From Paracoccus wurundjeri (GTDB lineage Bacteria; Pseudomonadota; Alphaproteobacteria; Rhodobacterales; Rhodobacteraceae): 56,111 nucleotides of DNA. The position numbers and the translations under genes are program-made. Positions 16,765 to 26,449 of the stretch are shown one piece after another; position 1 is the stretch's first letter; every line of letters begins with the position of its first letter. The stretch covers positions 1 to 56,111 of the forward strand of contig NZ_JAUUTZ010000029.1 of NCBI RefSeq assembly GCF_030678915.1. The letters run 5' to 3'. Under the pieces are notes generated by a model. That model did not search any database. It had not been told where the DNA came from and saw only the letters and a list, made by a program, of their open reading frames with translations.

Positions 16765-17439
16765 ATGGACGGCTTTACGATTATTGATGCGGTTGTCGCC
16801 GTGGTCATCATTCTTTCCGCGATTCTGGCATGGTCGCGCGGCTTCGTCCGCGAATCGCTTGCCATACTGGGATGGATCGCCGCCGCCGTTCTGGCCTTTC
16901 TCTTCGCAGCAACCCTGCGCCCGATGATTGCACAACTGCCAGTGCTTGACAGGTTTCTTGGCGATAGTTGCGAACTGGCCACAATCGCGGGTTTCGCGGT
17001 GGTGTTTGCGCTTGCTCTGGTCGTTTTCTCGATCATCACCCCACTGTTTTCCTCGGTGGTCCAGCGATCGGCGCTGGGCGGGATCGATCAGGGAATGGGC
17101 TTCCTGTTCGGAGCCGCCCGCGGCATCCTGATCGTGGCCATCGCCTTCATCGTCTATGAGCGCGTCATTTCCACGGCGCAGTCGCCGATGGTCGATAACT
17201 CGCGCTCGGCACAGGTCTTTGCGCGCCTGAGCGGCGAAATGAACGAGCAGATTCCCGACGACGCGCCCGGCTGGCTGGTTCGCCGTTACGAACAGCTGGT
17301 CGGCGATTGCACCGCAACCGGTGAAGAGGTCGATGCGACCCAGACCCCGCCAGCAGAAACCGCGCCGGCCGAGACCGCACCGGCAGAAACGGCGCCGGAA
17401 CAGGCTGAGCCAGCACCGATTCCGCCGGCATCGAACTGA
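16765..17439 (+). CDS. cvpA: CvpA family membrane protein
   Basis: A 224-residue protein with four hydrophobic segments in the first about 140 residues (for example VVAVVIILSAILAW and LGWIAAAVLAFLFAA) and the family sequence SRGFVRESL. The family is linked to colicin V production and envelope homeostasis; the molecular role is not settled. The C-terminal tail contains three PAETA repeats and is Pro/Ala/Glu-rich, low-complexity cytosolic or periplasmic sequence. Placement before purF matches the classical cvpA-purF order of Proteobacteria. RBS CGGGAGAACGAC precedes the ATG. Confidence 0.9.
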   Translation: MDGFTIIDAVVAVVIILSAILAWSRGFVRESLAILGWIAAAVLAFLFAATLRPMIAQLPVLDRFLGDSCELATIAGFAVVFALALVVFSIITPLFSSVVQRSALGGIDQGMGFLFGAARGILIVAIAFIVYERVISTAQSPMVDNSRSAQVFARLSGEMNEQIPDDAPGWLVRRYEQLVGDCTATGEEVDATQTPPAETAPAETAPAETAPEQAEPAPIPPASN

Positions 17440-17573
17440 TCCGGACGGGCCGGGACTCCGCTTTATGACGGATTAATGAATGAAATCTGCCCTTGCCGGG
17501 TTGCGAGGGCGTGACTTTCACTATCCGCCGCACTACATAGCGGGTGATAGCCCGTCGCCATTCAGGATCGCCC

Positions 17574-19064
17574 ATGCAACCATTCCTGGCCCATCCGTTC
17601 GATTCGGACCGCCTGCACGAGGAATGCGGAATCTTCGGTGCCATCGGCGTGGCCGACGCTTCCAACTTCGTGGCGCTTGGCCTTCACGCCCTTCAGCATC
17701 GCGGGCAGGAAGCCGGGGGAATCGTCGCGCATGATTCCGAACAGGGTTTCAACAGCGCCCACCGATTCGGCTATGTTCGTGACAATTTCACGAAAACCGA
17801 TGTGATGGCGACTCTGCCCGGCCCGCTTGCCATCGGCCATGTGCGTTATTCAACCGCCGGGACCAAGGCGAATACCGCCATTCGCGATGTTCAGCCCTTT
17901 TTCGGCGAGTTTTCGATGGGCGGCTGCGCGATTGCCCATAACGGCAATATCACCAACGCCGCCGCGCTGCGCCGCGAATTGATCGAGCGCGGCTCGATCT
18001 TCCAGTCCTCATCAGACAGCGAATGCATCATTCACCTGATGGCCCGCTCGATCCAGCGCAACATTCCCGAACGGATGAAAGACGCCCTGCGCCGCGTCGA
18101 GGGTGCGTTCAGCGTCATCGCCATGACCCGGACCAAGCTGATCGGCGTTCGCGACCCGCTCGGCGTTCGCCCGCTGGTGCTTGGCAAGCTGAGCGATGAC
18201 GGTTTTGTGCTTGCCTCGGAAACCTGTGCGCTGGACATTATCGGCGCCGAATTCGTGCGGGAAATCGATCCGGGCGAGATGGTCGTGATCTCCAAGGGTA
18301 AGGTAGAGACCTCGCGCCCCTTTGGCCCGTCGCAAGGCCGTTTCTGCATTTTCGAACATGTCTATTTCTCGCGCCCCGATTCGATCATCGGCGGTCGTTC
18401 GGTCTATGAAACCCGCCGTCAGATCGGCGTGGAACTTGCCCGCGAATCCCCGGTAGAGGCGGATCTGGTCTGCCCCGTCCCCGACAGCGGCACCCCCGCC
18501 GCCATCGGTTTCGCACAGGAATCGGGCATCCCCTACGGCATGGGGATCATCCGCAACCAGTATATGGGTCGGACCTTTATCGAACCGACCGACCAGATCC
18601 GCAATATGGGCGTACGGCTGAAACTGAACGTGAACCGTGCCCTGATCCGTGACAAACGGGTCATTCTGGTCGATGACAGCGTCGTTCGCGGCACTACCAG
18701 CCGCAAGATCAAGGACATGATCATCGATGCGGGTGCGGCTGAAGTGCATTTCCGCATCGCCTCGCCCCCGACCGCATGGCCCTGTTTCTACGGTGTGGAT
18801 ACGCCCGACCGGGACAAGCTTCTGGCCGCGCAAATGACGCCCGAGGAAATGCGCGAATGGATCGGCGTCGATTCGCTTGCTTTTGTGTCGCTGGATGGAC
18901 TTTACCGGGCAGTCGGGGAAGCCAAGGGACGTAACCGCAAATGCCCGCAATATTGCGATGCCTGTTTCTCGGGCGATTATCCGGTCGCACCGTTCGATCA
19001 GCTTGAACGGGGATTCCAGATGAAGCCCGGCTCGGAATCCACGGTGAATGAGGCTGCGGAATAG
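17574..19064 (+). CDS. purF: Amidophosphoribosyltransferase PurF
   Basis: A 496-residue enzyme for the first committed step of purine synthesis: PRPP and glutamine give phosphoribosylamine. The start at 17574 leaves a 17-residue propeptide before Cys18 (EECGIFGAIG), the expected N-terminal nucleophile after processing. The PRPP loop VILVDDSVVRGTT is present near residue 365. The C-terminal YCDACFSG pair of cysteines matches the iron-sulfur cluster form known from Bacillus. An alternative ATG at 17544 adds ten residues before this start and seems less likely. Confidence 0.95.
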   Translation: MQPFLAHPFDSDRLHEECGIFGAIGVADASNFVALGLHALQHRGQEAGGIVAHDSEQGFNSAHRFGYVRDNFTKTDVMATLPGPLAIGHVRYSTAGTKANTAIRDVQPFFGEFSMGGCAIAHNGNITNAAALRRELIERGSIFQSSSDSECIIHLMARSIQRNIPERMKDALRRVEGAFSVIAMTRTKLIGVRDPLGVRPLVLGKLSDDGFVLASETCALDIIGAEFVREIDPGEMVVISKGKVETSRPFGPSQGRFCIFEHVYFSRPDSIIGGRSVYETRRQIGVELARESPVEADLVCPVPDSGTPAAIGFAQESGIPYGMGIIRNQYMGRTFIEPTDQIRNMGVRLKLNVNRALIRDKRVILVDDSVVRGTTSRKIKDMIIDAGAAEVHFRIASPPTAWPCFYGVDTPDRDKLLAAQMTPEEMREWIGVDSLAFVSLDGLYRAVGEAKGRNRKCPQYCDACFSGDYPVAPFDQLERGFQMKPGSESTVNEAAE

Positions 19065-19099
19065 GGTTTTCGGACGTTCCCGACCCTTCGTCCCGCGAT

Positions 19100-19114
19100 G
19101 GGGGGGGGGGGGGG
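19100..19114 (+). repeat. Homopolymer run of about 15 G in the purF-prfC spacer
   Basis: Fifteen consecutive G lie about 36 bases after purF and about 125 bases before the prfC start, inside a GC-rich stretch that leads into GAGGTATTTG and an AAGAAGAAG tract. It is not within a coding region. A G run in the leader of prfC could be unstable in length, or could be a sequencing artefact. Confidence 0.7.
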
Positions 19115-19239
19115 CGCCGCCCCGGACCCCGAGGTATTTGCCGCAAAGAAGAAGAGAAGGGGGCGAAACGGTTGGCCTTGGAAGGATGCGGTTGAAGGGT
19201 GATTGCACCCTGCAGTTCCACGCGCTACATGGCCACATC

Positions 19240-20835
19240 ATGAGTAACCGCCCCGAACTCCCGCCCGAAATCGCCCGTCGCCGCACGTTCGCGATCATCT
19301 CGCATCCCGATGCGGGCAAGACCACGCTGACCGAGAAATTCCTGCTTTACGGCGGCGCCATCCAGATGGCCGGACAGGTCCGGGCCAAGGGCGAAGCGCG
19401 GCGGACGCGGTCGGACTTCATGAAGATGGAGCAGGATCGGGGCATCTCGGTTTCCGCCTCGGCCATGTCATTCGATTTCGACGGGCATCGCTTCAATCTG
19501 GTCGACACGCCCGGTCACAGCGATTTCTCGGAAGACACCTATCGCACCCTGACCGCCGTCGATGCCGCTATCATGGTGATCGACGGGGCCAAGGGCGTCG
19601 AAAGCCAGACCCGCAAACTGTTCGAGGTCTGCCGTCTGCGCGATCTGCCCATCCTGACCTTCTGCAACAAGATGGACCGCGAAAGCCGCGACACATTCGA
19701 GATCATCGATGAAATTCAGGAAAACCTGGCCATCGACGTGGCTCCAGCAAGCTGGCCCATCGGCGTGGGGCGCGAGTTTCTTGGCTGTTACGACATGCTG
19801 AACGACCGGCTGGAACTGATGGATCGTGCCGATCGGAACCGTGTCGCGGAATCGGTAAAGATCAGCGGCCTTGACGATCCGCAGCTGACGCAGCATGTGC
19901 CGGAAAATCTGCTGGCAAAGCTGCGCGAGGAAGTCGAGATGGCGCGCGAACTTTTGCCCGCCTTCGATCAGCGGTCCCTTCTTGAAGGCCATCTGACTCC
20001 GATCTGGTTCGGCAGCGCGATCAACAGCTTTGGCGTGCGCGAATTGATGAAGGGCATCAGCACCTTTGGTCCGGCTCCACAGCCTCAAAACTCCGCATCG
20101 CGTGAAATCGCCCCCGAGGAGAGGGCCGTCACGGGCTTCGTCTTCAAGGTTCAGGCGAATATGGACCCAAAACATCGCGACCGCGTGGCATTCGTGCGGA
20201 TGGCTTCGGGACATTTTCTCCGCGGGATGAAGCTGACCCATGTGCGCACGAAAAAGCCGATGGCGGTATCGAATCCGGTTCTGTTCCTTGCCTCTGACCG
20301 CGAGCTTGCGGAAGAGGCATGGGCGGGCGATATCATCGGCATCCCGAACCATGGGCAACTTCGTATCGGCGACGCCCTGACCGAAGGCGAGGCGCTGCGT
20401 TTTACCGGTATCCCGTCATTCGCGCCTGAATTGCTGCAATCGGTCCGCGCGGCCGATCCGATGAAGGCCAAGCATCTGGAAAAGGCGCTCATGCAATTCG
20501 CCGAAGAGGGCGCGGCCAAGGTCTTCAAACCCGCCATCGGCTCGGGCTTCATCGTCGGCGTGGTCGGGGCATTGCAATTCGAGGTCCTCGCCAGCAGGAT
20601 CGAGATCGAATACGGCATTCCCGTCCGCTTCGAATCGTCTCAGTTCACCTCTGCCCGCTGGGTGCAGGGACCGAAAGAAAAAGTCGATGCGTTCATCAAT
20701 GCCAATAAGGGGCATATGGCCCATGATCATGACGGCGATCAGGTTTACCTGACCCGGCTGCAATGGGATATTGACCGGGTCGAGCGCGATTATCCCGATC
20801 TGACGCTTTCCGCGACCAAGGAAATGATGGTCTGA
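19240..20835 (+). CDS. prfC: Peptide chain release factor 3
   Basis: A 531-residue GTPase that recycles RF1/RF2 from the ribosome. G1 SHPDAGKTT is at 21-29, DTPGHSDF (G3) near 88-95 and NKMDRE (G4) near 146; the RF3-specific C-terminal region ends in the typical LTLSATKEMMV. The ATG at 19240 (MSNRPELPPEIARRRTFAII) is chosen on family alignment; longer frames read through the G run and overlap purF. Transcription probably starts separately from purF. Confidence 0.95.
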   Translation: MSNRPELPPEIARRRTFAIISHPDAGKTTLTEKFLLYGGAIQMAGQVRAKGEARRTRSDFMKMEQDRGISVSASAMSFDFDGHRFNLVDTPGHSDFSEDTYRTLTAVDAAIMVIDGAKGVESQTRKLFEVCRLRDLPILTFCNKMDRESRDTFEIIDEIQENLAIDVAPASWPIGVGREFLGCYDMLNDRLELMDRADRNRVAESVKISGLDDPQLTQHVPENLLAKLREEVEMARELLPAFDQRSLLEGHLTPIWFGSAINSFGVRELMKGISTFGPAPQPQNSASREIAPEERAVTGFVFKVQANMDPKHRDRVAFVRMASGHFLRGMKLTHVRTKKPMAVSNPVLFLASDRELAEEAWAGDIIGIPNHGQLRIGDALTEGEALRFTGIPSFAPELLQSVRAADPMKAKHLEKALMQFAEEGAAKVFKPAIGSGFIVGVVGALQFEVLASRIEIEYGIPVRFESSQFTSARWVQGPKEKVDAFINANKGHMAHDHDGDQVYLTRLQWDIDRVERDYPDLTLSATKEMMV

Positions 20836-20914
20836 AACCTGCGGCACAGGGTTCCGAATTGCACTTGCCGGTCGGGTTCGGTTATGCCTCGGTCAACGCG
20901 CAGGAGGATTCATC

Positions 20915-21784
20915 ATGAACCAAAAGCAATATCAGCCGCCCCGGGTCTGGACATATGACACCGAGAACGGCGGGACATGGGCCGGAGTGAACCGCCCGAC
21001 ATCCGGCGCTCAGTTCGAGCGAGAATTGCCGGTCGGAAAACATCCATATCAGCTTTACTCGCTGGCCACGCCCAATGGCCAGAAGGTCACGATCATGTTC
21101 GAGGAACTTCTGGAGGCGGGCGAAAGCGGCGCGGAATATGATGCATGGCTGATCAGTATCGGCGATAGCGAGCAATTCTCGTCCGGGTTTGTCGGTGCCA
21201 ATCCCAACTCGAAGATACCGGCAATGATCGACCGTTCGGGCGAAAAGCCGGTTCGCGTGTTCGAGTCCGGGCATATCCTGTTGTATCTGGCTGAGAAATT
21301 CGGGCGTTTCCTGCCCAGGGATCACGCCGCGAGAACCGAGGCGATGAACTGGCTGTTCTGGCTGCAAGGCTCGGCGCCCTATCTTGGCGGCGGGTTCGGG
21401 CATTTCTACGCCTATGCCCCTTATCCGATGGAATATCCGATCAATCGCTTTACCATGGAAGCGAAGCGACAGATGCATCTGCTGGACAGCACATTGGCAG
21501 AGCGTCCCTTTATCGGCGGTGACGAATACAGCATCGCGGATATAGTGATCTGGCCCTGGTACGGCAATCTTGTCATGGGCCAGCAATATGATGCGGGCGA
21601 ATTCCTGAATGTCTCGGAATACACGCATCTGCGCCACTGGGCAGACAAGATCGCCGAACGGCCCGCCGTGCAGCGCGGCAGGATCGTCAATCGCAAGACC
21701 GGCGAGGCATGGGAACAGCTTCCCGAACGCCATGATGCCTCGGATTTCGACAAACTTCCGCCGGCTCCGGCAAAAAAGGGCTGA
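20915..21784 (+). CDS. yghU: YghU-type glutathione S-transferase (disulfide reductase)
   Basis: A 289-residue protein of the nu-class GST family. It has a long N-terminal arm (PPRVWTYDTENGG), a thioredoxin-like domain starting LYSLATPNGQKV with Thr-Pro-Asn at the active site, and a helical C-terminal domain (ERPFIGGDEYSIADI). Escherichia coli YghU and YfcG reduce disulfides using glutathione and bind two GSH molecules. RBS AGGAGG lies just before the start. It is cytosolic and apparently a single-gene unit. Confidence 0.9.
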   Translation: MNQKQYQPPRVWTYDTENGGTWAGVNRPTSGAQFERELPVGKHPYQLYSLATPNGQKVTIMFEELLEAGESGAEYDAWLISIGDSEQFSSGFVGANPNSKIPAMIDRSGEKPVRVFESGHILLYLAEKFGRFLPRDHAARTEAMNWLFWLQGSAPYLGGGFGHFYAYAPYPMEYPINRFTMEAKRQMHLLDSTLAERPFIGGDEYSIADIVIWPWYGNLVMGQQYDAGEFLNVSEYTHLRHWADKIAERPAVQRGRIVNRKTGEAWEQLPERHDASDFDKLPPAPAKKG

Positions 21785-21886
21785 TATATTCAGGATTGCC
21801 GGACAGGCAGGCAACCTTGCGCTCTCTTCTCGTAATCGGCTTGAATCCGCGTTAACCTTTGGGTGCCAGCCAAAGGGAGAGCCAGC

Positions 21887-22348
21887 ATGCCGATCAGCTT
21901 TACAGTCAACGGCGAAGAACGCAGTGTCGATGTCGATCCCGACACACCGCTTCTTTGGGTTCTGCGGGACGAATTGCGCCTGACCGGCACGAAATTCGGC
22001 TGCGGGATCGCCCAATGCGGGGCCTGCACGGTCCATCTGGACGGTATGACGCGCCGATCCTGTGTCACGCCCATCTCGATGGCCGAAGGCTCGGATATCA
22101 CCACGATCGAAGGTCTTGAAGGCCCCGAGGCCGACGCGGTTCAGGCAGCATGGCGCGCGATTGACGTACCACAATGCGGGTATTGCCAATCCGGCCAGAT
22201 CATGACGGCGACCTCGTTGCTGCAACAGATCGCCTCTCCGAGTGACGAGGATATCGACAACGCCATGGCCGGGAATATCTGCCGCTGCGCGACTTATGTC
22301 CGCATCCGGCAGGCGATCCATGACGCCGCCAGAACGCTGGAGGGCTGA
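21887..22348 (+). CDS. iorA: [2Fe-2S] subunit of molybdenum hydroxylase (IorA-like)
   Basis: A 153-residue electron-transfer subunit. Plant-type ferredoxin cysteines are Cys39, 44, 47 and 59; the second helical cluster uses Cys97, 100, 132 and 134 (CGYCQSG, CRCATY). It resembles the small subunit of isoquinoline 1-oxidoreductase and related periplasmic aldehyde dehydrogenases. It lacks a signal peptide and probably crosses the membrane bound to the Tat-targeted large subunit encoded three bases downstream. No FAD subunit is present, which is normal for this branch. RBS GGGAGA precedes the ATG. Confidence 0.9.
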   Translation: MPISFTVNGEERSVDVDPDTPLLWVLRDELRLTGTKFGCGIAQCGACTVHLDGMTRRSCVTPISMAEGSDITTIEGLEGPEADAVQAAWRAIDVPQCGYCQSGQIMTATSLLQQIASPSDEDIDNAMAGNICRCATYVRIRQAIHDAARTLEG

Positions 22349-22351
22349 GCG

Positions 22352-24490
22352 ATGAATATCCAGACCTCCCGCCGTGGCTTCCTGACCGGGCTGATCGTTG
22401 CCGTCGCCCTGCCCGGCCTTGCCCGCGCGCAGCAGAAATCCGGTGCGGCCGCGTTTTTCAATGAACTTCCCGGCGGTTCGGGCGGAATGTCAGCGAATGC
22501 CTTCATCCGCGTCGCCCCTGATAATACCGTTACCGTACTGATCAAGCATATCGAATTCGGACAGGGCCCATATACCGGCCTGACCACACTTGTGGCCGAA
22601 GAGATGGACGCAGACTGGTCACAGATGCGCGCCGCCGCCGCGCCGGCCGATGTCGAACTTTATGCCAATCTCGCAATGGGTATGCAGGGCACCGGCGGTT
22701 CGACCGCCATGGCCAACAGTTTCATGCAGATGCGCAAGGCCGGTGCCGGCGCCCGGGCGATGCTTGTCGCCGCCGCTGCCGAACGTTTCGGTGTGCCCGT
22801 CGATCAGATCACCGTCGAGAAGGGTATCGTCAAAGCGGGCGATCAATCCACAAGTTTCGGTGAACTGGCCGAGGCCGCCGCGCGGCAAACCGCGCCCGAA
22901 GATCCTCCCGTCAAGGATCCCGGCGACTTCACCCTGATCGGCACCGATCTGCCAAAGGTGGACAGCAGCGCCAAAACCGATGGCTCGGCTCTGTTCACGC
23001 TGGATGTTTATCGCGATGGGATGCTGACGGTGGTGGTCGCCCATCCGCCGAAATTCGGCGCCAGGGTCGCAAGCTACGACGACAGCGCCGCGATGCAGGT
23101 GCAGGGCGTGCGCAAGGTGGCGCAGATCCCCTCAGGCGTTGCCGTCTATGCCGACAATACATTCGCCGCGTTGAAGGGGCGCGATGCTCTGACCGTGGAA
23201 TGGGATGAAAGCAAAGCCGAAACCCGTTCGACCGAAACGATGATTGCCGAATGGACCTCTGCCGCCAAGGCCGGAGGGGAATGGGAAGTCGAGAAATCCG
23301 GCGATGTCGACGCCGCATTGAATGGCGCGGAAATCGTCGAAGCCACCTATGTCTTCCCCTATCTGGCCCACGGACCGATGGAACCGCTGGATGCCGTGGT
23401 CGAATTGCACGACGACGAGGCCGAAATCTGGATGGGCAGCCAGATGCAGACCGGCGATCAGGCCATCTTCGCCAAGATCCTTGGTGTCGATAAGGTTGAT
23501 CTCCATACCATGCTTGCGGGTGGAAGCTTTGGCCGCCGCGCCACACCGGATTGCCATCTTGCCGCCGAAGCGGCCGAGATCGCAAAAGCCAACGGCAAGG
23601 GCGCCATCAAGCTGATGTGGACGCGCGAGGACGATATGCAGGGCGGCTATTACCGCCCCCTGACCGTCCATCACATACGGGCGGCCCTCAATGAACAGGG
23701 CGGCATCGAGGCCTGGGATCACGGCATCGCCGCGCAATCGGTCGTCATCGGAACACCGTTCGAGCAGATGCTGCAGGGCGGGCCCGATTTCACCGCATTC
23801 GAGGGCGCGAACGAATTACGCTACCAGACCGCCAATCATCGCCTTCGCTGGGCCAAGATGGACTCGCCGGTTCCGACATTGTGGTGGCGTTCGGTCGGGC
23901 ATACGCATACCGGCTTTGCCGTGGAATGCTTTATCGACGAGTTGCTGGAAAAATCCGGCAAGGATCCGGTCGAAGGCCGTCTGGCCCTGATGGGCGAGGA
24001 ACAGGCCCGCGAAAAGGCGGTGCTCACGCGCGTTGCCGAGATGGCCGATCAGTCAGGCGACTTCGGCTATGGAGTCGCGGTAGTGAAATCCTTCGGCACC
24101 TATGTCGCCCAGATTGCCGAGATCGAGGATCGGGGCGGCGTCCCCCATGCCCGCCGCGTCTGGTGCGCGATCGATTGCGGGACGGCGGTCAATCCCAATG
24201 TCATCCGCGCGCAAATGGAAGGCGGGATCGGCTATGGCATCTCTGCCGCGCTTCACAGCGAGGTCACGTTTGACGAAGGCGGGCTGATCCGGCAACGGAA
24301 CTGGGACAGCTACCGCATCCTGCGCATTTCCGAAATGCCCTCCATCGAGGTGGCGATCCTTCCCTCGACAGCCGAACCTACAGGGGTGGGAGAGCCGGGC
24401 ACTCCACCCATTGCTCCTGCAATTGCAAACGGATGGCGGCGCATGACCGGCACCGCGCTGCGCCGCCTGCCCATCATTCCGGTTGCATGA
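22352..24490 (+). CDS. iorB: Molybdopterin-binding subunit (IorB-like), Tat-exported
   Basis: A 712-residue large subunit with a twin-arginine signal (TSRRGFLTG) at residues 5-13 followed by a hydrophobic stretch. The xanthine-dehydrogenase family sequences are present (FGQGPYTGL, MQGTGGSTAMANS, AGGSFGRRATPD, and GVGEPGTPPIAPA near the end with the catalytic Glu). It probably holds molybdopterin cytosine dinucleotide and hydroxylates an N-heterocycle or oxidises an aldehyde in the periplasm; the substrate is not predictable. Electrons would pass to IorA and then to the diheme cytochrome encoded next. Confidence 0.9.
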   Translation: MNIQTSRRGFLTGLIVAVALPGLARAQQKSGAAAFFNELPGGSGGMSANAFIRVAPDNTVTVLIKHIEFGQGPYTGLTTLVAEEMDADWSQMRAAAAPADVELYANLAMGMQGTGGSTAMANSFMQMRKAGAGARAMLVAAAAERFGVPVDQITVEKGIVKAGDQSTSFGELAEAAARQTAPEDPPVKDPGDFTLIGTDLPKVDSSAKTDGSALFTLDVYRDGMLTVVVAHPPKFGARVASYDDSAAMQVQGVRKVAQIPSGVAVYADNTFAALKGRDALTVEWDESKAETRSTETMIAEWTSAAKAGGEWEVEKSGDVDAALNGAEIVEATYVFPYLAHGPMEPLDAVVELHDDEAEIWMGSQMQTGDQAIFAKILGVDKVDLHTMLAGGSFGRRATPDCHLAAEAAEIAKANGKGAIKLMWTREDDMQGGYYRPLTVHHIRAALNEQGGIEAWDHGIAAQSVVIGTPFEQMLQGGPDFTAFEGANELRYQTANHRLRWAKMDSPVPTLWWRSVGHTHTGFAVECFIDELLEKSGKDPVEGRLALMGEEQAREKAVLTRVAEMADQSGDFGYGVAVVKSFGTYVAQIAEIEDRGGVPHARRVWCAIDCGTAVNPNVIRAQMEGGIGYGISAALHSEVTFDEGGLIRQRNWDSYRILRISEMPSIEVAILPSTAEPTGVGEPGTPPIAPAIANGWRRMTGTALRRLPIIPVA

Positions 24491-24504
24491 GAAAGGAGAC
24501 CCGC

Positions 24505-25101
24505 ATGACACGTTTCAGCCTTTCCGTTGCAATGACCCTTGCACTCGCGGCGCCACTTGCAGCGCAGGATCTGCGCATGCCTGCCGATTTCGAGAATATC
24601 GAGAACGAAACCGAACGATCGGCAGCGCTTTTCGAAGAGATGGGCAAGGTTTTGACCCATCCGCGCTGCCTGAACTGCCATCCCAAGGACAGCCCCACAC
24701 AGGGCGACGACATGCATCCGCACGAACCTCCGGTGATCCGTGGCGACGCCGATTTCGGCGCGCCGGGCATGAATTGCACGACCTGCCACAGCTCGGAGAA
24801 TTTCGAGACGACCGGTGTCGGCGGCATCGAAAGCATTCCCGGACACGAACCCTGGTCACTTGCGCCGGTGGAAATGGCATGGGTTGATCTGTCTCTTGGC
24901 GAAATCTGCGCTCAGCTCAAGGATCCCGAGCGGAATGGCGGGCGCAGTCTGGAAGAATTGCACGAACATATGGCCGAGGACGGGCTTGTCGGCTGGGGAT
25001 GGGAGCCGGGAGCGGGGCGCACCCCTGCGCCGGGTTCGCAGGATATGTTCGGTGAACTGACACGCGCATGGATCGACACCGGCGCGGCCTGTCCCTCGTA
25101 A
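24505..25101 (+). CDS. Periplasmic diheme cytochrome c of the Ior complex
   Basis: A 198-residue protein with a signal peptide (SVAMTLALAAPLAA-QD) and two heme c sites, CLNCH (55-59) and CTTCH (91-95). It begins 14 bases after iorB with an AAAGGAGACC ribosome site, so it is surely in the same operon. It would accept electrons from the molybdenum enzyme and deliver them to the respiratory chain. Axial methionines are not obvious from the sequence alone. Confidence 0.85.
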   Translation: MTRFSLSVAMTLALAAPLAAQDLRMPADFENIENETERSAALFEEMGKVLTHPRCLNCHPKDSPTQGDDMHPHEPPVIRGDADFGAPGMNCTTCHSSENFETTGVGGIESIPGHEPWSLAPVEMAWVDLSLGEICAQLKDPERNGGRSLEELHEHMAEDGLVGWGWEPGAGRTPAPGSQDMFGELTRAWIDTGAACPS

Positions 25102-25192
25102 GATGGTGTGGCCAGCCGGCCGGCCGGCGCATCGCGTCCGGGCGACGGGTCGCTGCCCCGACCTGTGAAATCCCTGCCCTGCTTGTTCGGGT

Positions 25193-26449
25193 TCAGGGAT
25201 CGATCAGGATCGCGCGGAAATCATTGACATTCGTCAGGGTCGGGCCGGTAATCACCTGCCCGCCGACAGCCTCGAAGAACCCATGCGCATCATTCGTGTC
25301 CAGCGCCTTGCCCGGATCGCATCCCGCCTTGCGCGCCTGTTCAAGAATTTGCGGCCCGACCCATGCCCCGGCGATTTCCGCCGCACCGTCGACCCCGTCG
25401 GTATCGCAGGCCATGGCATGAATCCCCTTTGCTCCATCAAGTGCAAGCGCCAATGCAAGCGCATATTCCGCATTCGGCCCACCGATCCCGTCTCCGCGTC
25501 GTGTGACGGTAAGTTCACCACCGGAAAGAAGGATCTTCGGGCCTGAGGATTGCAAGGCCATCCCGGCATGGGCACGGGCGATTTCGCGCGCTTCCCCCTC
25601 GATTGCATCGCCCAGAAGCTCGACCTCATATCCCGCCGCTCGGCCAAGTTCGGCAGCGGCTTCAAGGGACATCCGCGGGGCGGCGTAAACCCGGTTGATC
25701 ACCGCGCCCAGTCTTGCGTCTTCAGGCGGGATGACCCGGTTCGATCCGGTCAGCGCGGCCTTGACCGATACAGGCACGGCGATGTTCCATCGATCAAGCA
25801 GATCCCGCGCGGTCTCGGGGCCGTTCGGATCTCCTACTGTGGGGCCGGAACCGATCAGCGCCGGATCGTCCCCCGGCACGTCCGAGATCATCAACGCCAG
25901 CATGCGGGCAGGCCAGGCGGCAGCGGCAAGCTGCCCGCCTTTCACACGGCTCAGATGTTTGCGGACGATGTTCATTTCACCAATCGGCGCGCCGGAAGCC
26001 AGCAGCGCCTGATTGACCGCCTGTTTCTCGGCCAGCGTAATCTCGCCCGCCGGGGCGCATAGCAAGGCGGACGCGCCTCCGGAAATCAGCGCAAGAACGA
26101 AATCGCCTTCCCCCACTGTCTGAAGCATATCCAGCATCCGCCCTGTCGCGGCAACGCCCGCGGCATCGGGAACGGGATGCGCCGCAGAAACGAGCTCGAT
26201 CCCCTGAAGCGGTCTTTCGTAACCGTAGCGCGTGATGATCAGCCCCTCGCATGGCCCCCAGACGGCCTCTACCGCCTCGGCCATGCGGGCGCTTGCTTTC
26301 CCCGCCCCGATCACCAGCACCCTGCCCGTCGCCGGACGGTCGGGCAAATGCTGTGCAAGGCTACGCATCGGATCGGCCATCTCAACGGCCCGGTCGAACA
26401 TTTTGCGCAGCAATTCTGCAGGTTGCGCCGCATTCATGGCGTCATCCAT
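25193..26449 (-). CDS. Glycerate 2-kinase (DUF4147/MOFRL family)
   Basis: A 418-residue protein. VLVIGAGKASARMAEAVE near residue 45, LISGGASALL near 120 and NIVRKHLSRVKGGQLA near 160 are typical of the GckA/TtuD family, and the C-terminal MOFRL domain ends at the usual TNVNDFRAI. It phosphorylates D-glycerate at C2, feeding glyoxylate- or hydroxypyruvate-derived carbon into glycolysis. Older annotations call it hydroxypyruvate reductase. It is divergent from malate synthase G, another glyoxylate-handling gene, with about 248 bases between. Confidence 0.88.
   Translation of the reverse strand: MDDAMNAAQPAELLRKMFDRAVEMADPMRSLAQHLPDRPATGRVLVIGAGKASARMAEAVEAVWGPCEGLIITRYGYERPLQGIELVSAAHPVPDAAGVAATGRMLDMLQTVGEGDFVLALISGGASALLCAPAGEITLAEKQAVNQALLASGAPIGEMNIVRKHLSRVKGGQLAAAAWPARMLALMISDVPGDDPALIGSGPTVGDPNGPETARDLLDRWNIAVPVSVKAALTGSNRVIPPEDARLGAVINRVYAAPRMSLEAAAELGRAAGYEVELLGDAIEGEAREIARAHAGMALQSSGPKILLSGGELTVTRRGDGIGGPNAEYALALALALDGAKGIHAMACDTDGVDGAAEIAGAWVGPQILEQARKAGCDPGKALDTNDAHGFFEAVGGQVITGPTLTNVNDFRAILIDP

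Noticed and set aside
18012..19325. Long open frame antisense to purF and crossing into the prfC leader
   Set aside because: It overlaps two core genes on the opposite strand and shows the Asp/Arg/His-rich composition of an antisense frame.
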